A DNA stretch of 64,000 nucleotides from Pyricularia pennisetigena (Eukaryota; Ascomycota; Sordariomycetes; Magnaporthales; Pyriculariaceae), in assembly GCF_004337985.1 (NCBI RefSeq), contig NC_043740.1, positions 4,426,637 through 4,490,636 of the forward strand, read 5' to 3'. Positions 58,545-64,000 of the stretch are shown piece by piece (the stretch's first letter is position 1; each line of letters begins with the position of its first letter). Below the pieces are notes generated by a model. The model saw only the letters and a program-made list of their open reading frames with translations. It was not told the DNA's origin and ran no database searches. A program made the position numbers and the translations under genes.

Positions 58545-59392
58545 ATGCAGATCAAGTCCATCCTCATGCTCCTCGCAGCGGCCTCGACCGCCGTTGACGC
58601 ACTCACCATCCCCGGCGGCACCGCCCTGGAAACCAGGGACTTTCCTCGTCCCGGCGCTGGCCTCTCTGCTCGGTCGCCGAACCCCCAGCCGCAGAACAAC
58701 GGGGGTAAGAATAAGGGCAAGGGCGGCGGCAACAACAAGGGCAAGGGTAATGGGGGCGGTAACAAGGGCAACGGCAACGGCAACGGAAACGGTAACGGCA
58801 AGGACTGCGCGGCGGCCAAGAAGCTCCAAGCGGGCATCGAAAAGAACATCGAGGCGCAAAAGGGCGAGCTGGCGTCGGCCAACGAAATCCGGGAGATTGT
58901 GGGCAAGAACAAGGTCGACGCGGGCGAGTTCCAAAAGGCCAAGGAGGTGCTGCTGGGCCACGTCAACGACGGCATCAAGCTGCGCGAGGAGAACCAAAAG
59001 ATTGCTCCCAAGGGCAACGCTGCCATTGCCGGGCTTGCAAAGGTAAAAAAAAAAAAAGTCTTTCTGTTTAGACACAAACAACAAAAAAAAAGAGAATCGC
59101 TAACTGACGATTTGTCTTGCAAACCGAAACAGGTCGCCGAGGCGCAAAAGACGGAGCTTGAGCAGGCAAAGGGCCTCCAGGGCAATTCGCAGGATTTGGC
59201 GACATTGACCAAGCTGAAGAAGGAGTTTGAGGATGGAATCAAGGTCAATGAGCAAAACGCAAAAGATGTGAGTATATTGCTGACCCTGTGGTTTTTTTTT
59301 TCTCCCCTGCCTCTGTTGAACACTTGTTTGTGTGGCGTATTTGTACTAACAACGAATGGCAAAAACTGCAGGCTGTCAAGGGATGTCAATAG
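58545..59392 (+). CDS. Secreted Gly/Asn/Lys-rich protein, unknown
   Basis: Exons 58545-59042, 59133-59267 and 59372-59392, 217 residues, family not recognised. Signal peptide 1-20 (MQIKSILMLLAAASTAVDA). Residues 35-85 are low-complexity with NKGKGGGN and GNGNGN repeats. Residues 86-210 are a predicted long helical region: CAAAKKLQAGIEKNIEAQKGEL, EIREIVGKNKVDAGEFQKAKEVL, VAEAQKTELEQAKGLQ, TKLKKEFEDGIKVNEQNAKDA. Only two cysteines, one at the start of the helical part and one two residues from the C-terminus (KGCQ), so they may pair. Intron 1 is 90 nt without a stop, so its retention would add a Lys-rich insert in frame. The 3' neighbour is convergent. A secreted surface or matrix role is possible but not shown. 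Confidence 0.65.
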
Positions 59393-59686
59393 TTTGCTGT
59401 CAGCTATTATTATATTACGTTGGCTTGATGTAGAGTATCGGGCACATATCTCTAGTGTAGAAATGGCGATTCAGGAGTCAGCCTTTACATGACCCTTTTT
59501 TTTTTTTTTGTTTCTTGTTGTAAAACACAGGAATGGATAATATCCAACCAAGTGCAAAGCCCAACTAAACAAGTTCACACCAACAAAACTCCACCCCTCA
59601 GCAGTCCACAAGCCAAGCATCAACCAAAAAGCTACCCTTCTATCCATGCCCGTCTCTTCCCCGCCATTTTTTTTTTTTTCCCACAT
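59393..59686. other. Convergent spacer
   Basis: Short tail-to-tail spacer with a T run at 59496-59509. No gene. Confidence 0.6.
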
Positions 59687-60392
59687 CTACTTGCAAGTGC
59701 TAGGCTTGACATAAGCCAGCTGCCCGACGGCGCCGGAGCTGGTGCTCCTGCCGTTGTAGGAGCCGAGCAGCTGGCAGTTGGTCTGGCCGGCGGCGGTGGA
59801 CAGGCTCGCGGCGACGCACCTATCGTTCTTTGAGCAGGCGACGATGCAGGCGTCGAGCGTGGTGGCCTTGGCGTCGGACCCGACGACGTCGCCCGTCGCC
59901 GACTTGCCGCCGCAGTCGACGTAGAACTTCTTGCCGTTCTGCACCCAGCACTTGCCGTTGTCGCCGTTGCACGTCGGCGCCTTGCTGAGCGTGCTGCTGC
60001 ACACGGGGCCCGGGCAGGTCGCGCACGTGCCGAACGCCGACTGGCACCCGAACCCGCAGAAGGAATCGCTGGTGCCGCAGAAGCCGTTCTGGGAGCTGTT
60101 GGGTTTTCGACGAGAGGGTGTTAGTGGAGGACGGTACTAAGGAGGGGACAAGAAACAAAAAAGAAAGAAAAAAGAGAGAGAACTTACCAGCACTGAGATC
60201 CAGGGCAGGTTGTTCCACCGTTGGTGCTGCCGCATTTCCCGTCGGTGCTGACCTTGACGGTCGACGAAGGCGCTGCCGAGGTGGTCGAGGTGGTCGAGGT
60301 GGTACTGGTAGAGCTTGTGGAAGTCCTGGAGGAAGAAGTGGATGAAGAAGTCCTGGACGTGGAAGTAGACGAGGTGGACGCCCTGGAAGTAG

Positions 60393-60423
<31 letters not shown>

Positions 60424-61545
60424 GCTACTGCTGGTCCTCGAGCTGGACGAAGTGCTAGTGCTTGACCTGCTGGAGGAGGTGGTAGGGGTGACGGTGCTGG
60501 TTCTCAACGTGGTCTGCTGTGTCGCGACGGTGGAAGAGGACGACGAGGATGAAGACGAAGGAGTAGCAGAGGTAGCTGAAGCAGATGTCGAAGTCGAGTC
60601 CACATCCGTGGTGGCGTCAGCCGAGGCAGAGGCGGATGTCGAGGTCGAGCTTGACGTCGCATCAGTAGTGGCATCAACCGAGGTAGAGGTCGAGGCTGAG
60701 GTTGAAGTGGCATCCGTGGTGGCATCAGCCGAAGCAGATGACAAAGTCGATTGCGAAGAAGCGAAAGTCGAGGTCGAAGTCGAGGTCGAGGTCACACTCG
60801 TGGCGGAATCGGCCGAGACGGACGACAAAGTCGATTGCGAAGAAGCAAAAGTCGACGTTGACGATTGGGTTGATGAAGGCGATGTGGACTGCTGGGTCGA
60901 TGACTGAGTCGATGACTGAGTCGACGACTGAGTCGATGACTGAGTCGACGACTGGGTCGACGAGGCAGACGAAGCAGACGAAGCAGACGAAGCACCGCTG
61001 CAAGTACCAAAGGCAGCATCGCAGCCCTGACCGCAGTAATCAGCACCGCTTCCACAGTACCCATACGCGCTGCAGCAGCTACCAAACGGGCTGCCCGCAC
61101 AGGTCTGGTCGCCGTGGTCCTTGCCGCAGCCGCCGTCCTGGGAGACGTTGGCGGCGGTGGCGGAGGGGGCGTTGCAGGAGCCAAAGGCGTCCTGGCAGCC
61201 GGGGCCGCAGAAGGCGTCGGAGCTGCCGCACCAGCCGTGGGCGGAGCAGCAGCCGCCAAAGACGCTGCCGCGGCACGTCTTGCCGCCGACGTTGCCGCAG
61301 CTGCCGTCCTGGGAGACGTTGGTCGTGTCGGCCTGGCCGGCGTCGCACGTGCCAAAGGCCGGGTTGCAGCCCGCGCCGCAGAAGATGGCCGTGCTGCCGC
61401 AGTAGCCGTAGGCCGAGCAGCAGTTGCCGAACGCGCTGTCCTGGCACGTGTTGCCCAGCGTGCCGCCGCAACTGCCGTCTACCGAGATGGCGGCCGCCGC
61501 GAGGCCGGCCATGAAGAGCGCCGAGGGGAGGATGATGCGAACCAT
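59687..61545 (-). CDS. Chitin-binding protein, four CBM18 domains with Ser/Thr linker and PAN/apple-like tail
   Basis: Exons 60188-61545 and 59687-60095 on the minus strand, 588 residues. Signal peptide 1-19. Three CBM18 (hevein-type) domains follow at about 24-67, 82-124 and 138-182; each has the eight-Cys CG..C....FGxCCSxxGxCG.....CG.GC...FG.C pattern. Next comes a linker of about 255 residues almost wholly Ser, Thr and Ala, including STQS and TST repeats, likely heavily O-glycosylated. A fourth CBM18 (about 440-483) is split by the intron at its CCSQNGFCG part. The last 100 residues (CNGDNGKCWVQNGKKFYVDCGG..., CIVACSKNDRCVAAS) resemble a PAN/apple-like Cys module. No catalytic domain. It would bind chitin in the wall or protect it outside the cell. 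A start 9 codons upstream in the Lys run is less likely. Confidence 0.85.
60889..60993 (-). repeat. Coding tandem repeats in linker (12-nt and 9-nt units)
   Basis: On the minus strand, 9-nt units coding ASS are followed by 12-nt units coding STQS, several almost identical copies each. Copy number is likely to vary among strains. Confidence 0.85.
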
Positions 61546-63520
61546 TTTTTTTTTTTTTTTTTTGGTTTTCAAAAAACAAAAAAAATCTCTTGTAAAGGAA
61601 AGTGATGGTGAGATTTTTTATTGTTAATAGTATCAAAAGAGTGTATCTATGTTCTGGTATTGTCAGAACCAAGGAGTGTAATGGAAGGAAGACCTTGCCA
61701 GGGAAGGATGGTTGTTGTCTTTCTTCAACCAACGGACAAAGTGGCGCACATCCCGAGAGATATATATACATATTTCCTCCCATGCCGCCCTTTGCAGAAA
61801 AAGAAAAGAAAAAAAAAAGCTAAAGATTTACCCAATATGCCAAGACTTGTAAGTCGGTTTCGGCCGACGACGGCGACCTACCGAAATCATAGACCCTAGA
61901 CCAGACAACAGCCAAGGGGGGGACGGACACCCAAAAAAATACGATGGCGCCAGTCACTGCGTAGGAAGGGGTTTGTCAACTTTTGTTTGCCCAGCATCAG
62001 ATATGCAGGGAGGCCTTCTGGGGGGCCTCACAAGGCACAGAGAGAGAAAAGAAAAGAAAAAAAAGGGGGGAAAGAATCTCACCAGAAAGTTGGACGGCGC
62101 TGGAGACTGGCGCCAACGGCCACTGACGGGCCCTACGCCTCCAGCCACCCTAGCGTCATGGGCTGAACTGAACTGGATTCGAATCTTATATCGGGCCTTG
62201 GCGGAGTCGTAGCCTATTAGTCTTGGACTTGGTTCAGCAAGCTACAAGCGATGGATTCTGGCAGGTTTTATTTCTTCTTCAGCTGGTAATCTGGTCTGAA
62301 TCCAGGTGAATTCTTTTTTTTTTACTGTTATTCTCTCCGACTTTACCGTGGTTTGTCTCGTTGGAGAAAAGAAATTTGTACCCGGATTGTGAGCCATGAA
62401 AACGACACTAGAAATGGCGTCTAAGCGCAGCCTAGGTGTCAGATTATCTTCAACAGGTGACACCAACGACGCTTGGGATTTTCTTTAGGAAGTTTTGGCG
62501 TTCAGTCTGGTGTTCAGGTTTGTGTCCAGTTTTTGTGTTCAGTTTGGCCAATCATTACATTCGCATCCTAGCAAATACCGCAAGACCATATCATCAGAGA
62601 CGTGATGTGATGCGTGTAGCTGTTCATCAAATCATTCCGACGCTGACATAGACCGAGGCGAGTCTAAATGGGACGTGTTGCTAAGAGCACCCTTGAATTA
62701 TGCCATGTGTTTGCGTGCCCAGACGCACGCCTTGTGCAAAGACTAATGCGGAGGATTCTTTTCCTTGGCTTATTGGCTCGCTTGCATAGCTCTTCGGCTC
62801 GACCGGTATCAGCCCATGGCTTGATTCCTCGTGGCAATGCACCATTTAAGCGAGTGATGGCCAGATGGAAAGCTTGGGTTGCAGAATTGAGTTGATAAGA
62901 AGCTTTGTGGACGACCTTGGCGAGATTAAACTTTTTTTTCTTTTTTGAGCAGGACGGATTTTATCAATCATTCTTGCTTTTTTTTTTTTTGCTGCTCAAG
63001 TTCACCATATATAGTAAACTATTTTGTATCACGAGCCGTGATCGGGACAAAATGCCCAGTATCGAGTCACCAAATGTCAGTCGCTTCGACGCACAAAAGA
63101 CAGCTTAGAAAACGATGTATATTTAATATTTCTAGTTTTCTTTTTCTTTTGCTGTTTCAAATCAGCTCCTGCATGTACTAGAGCCCTCGGTGTTTTTCTA
63201 TTCATACCAAATCATTCCCTGTGTAATTCGAGCTAAATCCCACGCGAGCGAATCGTATACTTTTCGTTATTGTATTCATTGCCCGAGCCCTCGTGTATTT
63301 ATATTCGGTGCCGGTTCAGTCATTGTCTCCATGGAAAGTGCCGTGTACTTTTTTCATCAGTCAAGGGGCATTTTGTTTTTATTCTCTTTTTCACGGCCTC
63401 GAGGACTGCTCCCAATGCAACCCTCACTTGCCATAATGATTTTCTTTTCTTCTTGCCCTTGGACCCGTTGTCCCAAAGCCACACACCCAACGCATAAAAA
63501 CCCCATCGTCCATCCCGCAT
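61546..63520. other. Intergenic, nothing recognised
   Basis: Promoter of the CBM18 gene and the 3' flank of the partial gene at the right edge. Short frames (62436-62895) lack any domain. Confidence 0.5.
61761..61770 (-). promoter_or_regulatory. Possible TATA box of the CBM18 gene
   Basis: TATATATACA on the plus strand (TGTATATATA read on the minus) lies about 215 nt upstream of the start codon; the A/T-rich leader is in between. Confidence 0.35.
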
Positions 63521-63942
63521 TCAGTTCCCACCCGGTGGCGGCGGCGACAGACCCCCATCCGGCAGCCCGCCGGCACTGGTCCTCCCGCGCGCCCCATGGC
63601 GGACCGACTCGGCGCTGCTCGCCGAATCGACCGGCGCAACCCTCTCCAGGGCGTGGACCTTGGCCTCCCCGTCGGCGGCGTCGCTGCCGCCCTCGTAGTG
63701 CTCGTCTTTCTCCTCCCGCGAGTCGACAAACGTGTCGCCCCCGTACGTGACGTCGTCCAGCGCGTCGCGGCGCGGCCGGCCGCCCGACTGCTCCTCCCTC
63801 GTCCGCGGCTTGTTGGCGGCCGCGGCGCGGCGCTCCGGGTCGCTGAGCCGCCGCCGTCGGTGCTCGAACCAGTTGAGCAGCGGGGCCAGGCTGGGCACCG
63901 ACGCGCAGATTATGCCCAGGCTGCATTCCAGATAGCTCCAGG
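63521..63942 (-). CDS. Last exon of a fungal rhodopsin-domain integral membrane protein (partial)
   Basis: Only the 3' exon lies in the window (63521-63942, 140 codons); its acceptor CTAG is just above 63942 and the rest of the gene is off the right edge. It starts WSYLECSLGIICASVPSLAPLLNWF, the end of the last transmembrane segment typical of the fungal rhodopsin/Pth11-like domain family (SLGIICAxxP), then a basic stretch (EHRRRRLSDPERRAAAA) and a charged cytosolic tail rich in Arg, Asp, Glu, Ser and Gly. These proteins are candidate receptors; some are needed for surface sensing in plant pathogens. Family call rests on the short membrane motif. Confidence 0.6.
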
Positions 63943-63983
63943 CTAGACCTTTGGCTCCCTCGACTTTTGATTTTGGCGTGGGG

Positions 63984-64000
63984 TTTTTTTTTTTTTTTTT
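63984..64000 (+). repeat. Poly-T tract at the right edge
   Basis: The window ends in a T run of at least 17 bases, which would lie in an intron of the partial gene. Confidence 0.8.

Noticed and set aside
60889..60993. Regular short repeats considered as a CRISPR-like array
   Set aside because: They are in-frame STQS/ASS coding repeats without unique spacers, in a eukaryotic gene.
61079..61783. Large frames antisense or frame-shifted to the CBM18 gene
   Set aside because: Arg/Pro/Leu-rich or Glu/Val-rich shadows of the cysteine- and serine-rich coding sequence.

Overview
The window is nuclear DNA of a filamentous ascomycete, most likely a Sordariomycete. The evidence is short introns (about 45-110 nt) with GT..AG ends and CTAAC/CTGAC-like branch sites, single-gene transcription units on both strands, and fungus-restricted families: an Alb1-like ribosome factor, a Ytp1-like membrane protein, a cerato-platanin, a Zn2Cys6 regulator, a fungal FHIP and a CBM18 chitin-binding protein. 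The cerato-platanin resembles the MSP1/snodprot type of plant-associated Sordariomycetes, so a plant-associated species (possibly Magnaporthales) is a reasonable guess, but the species cannot be fixed from sequence reading alone. Three assembly gaps are present: two of NN and one of 727 N flanked by a long T run.

Region 1 (1 to about 8.4 kb) is AT-rich, gene-poor and repeat-scarred. It holds two small secreted cysteine-rich proteins (an alpha-hairpin-like CX3C-X14-CX3C protein and a Kex2-type pro-knottin), a tandem pair of 5S rRNA genes, a fragment of an MFS transporter, an orphan ORF, a possible solo LTR and a pair of diverged direct repeats that bracket the knottin-like gene. This is the accessory-looking part of the window.

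Region 2 (8.4-21.8 kb) is a normal gene-dense euchromatic block: ALB1-like, YTP1-like, then a neighbourhood of carbohydrate-oxidation genes. That neighbourhood comprises a secreted AA7-type FAD oxidase, a divergently oriented secreted lactonase-fold beta-propeller and a Gfo/Idh/MocA dehydrogenase. It is followed by mitochondrial dihydroxy-acid dehydratase (branched-chain amino acid synthesis). The oxidase-lactonase pair could act in sequence, since AA7 enzymes release sugar lactones.

Region 3 (21.8-42.8 kb) alternates long gene-free stretches with single genes: a cerato-platanin, a Zn2Cys6 transcription factor (possibly COL-26/BglR-like), a secreted RNase T2, an FHIP-family dynein-adaptor subunit and a class 3 lipase with low-complexity extensions.

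Region 4 (43-56 kb) has a free-standing thioesterase, an uncharacterised fungal protein, an intron-containing tRNA-Lys(CTT) with nearby tRNA-like debris, an isochorismatase-like hydrolase, a LOA1/VPS66-like acyltransferase and, divergent from it, a C-terminal-motor kinesin-14.

Region 5 (56-64 kb) starts with the large gap. It then carries a Gly/Asn-rich secreted protein, a four-CBM18 chitin-binding protein with a Ser/Thr-rich linker and PAN/apple-like tail, and at the right edge the last exon of a fungal rhodopsin-domain membrane protein. Gene models were spliced by eye; all listed exon phases add up to open frames, but none is confirmed by transcripts.
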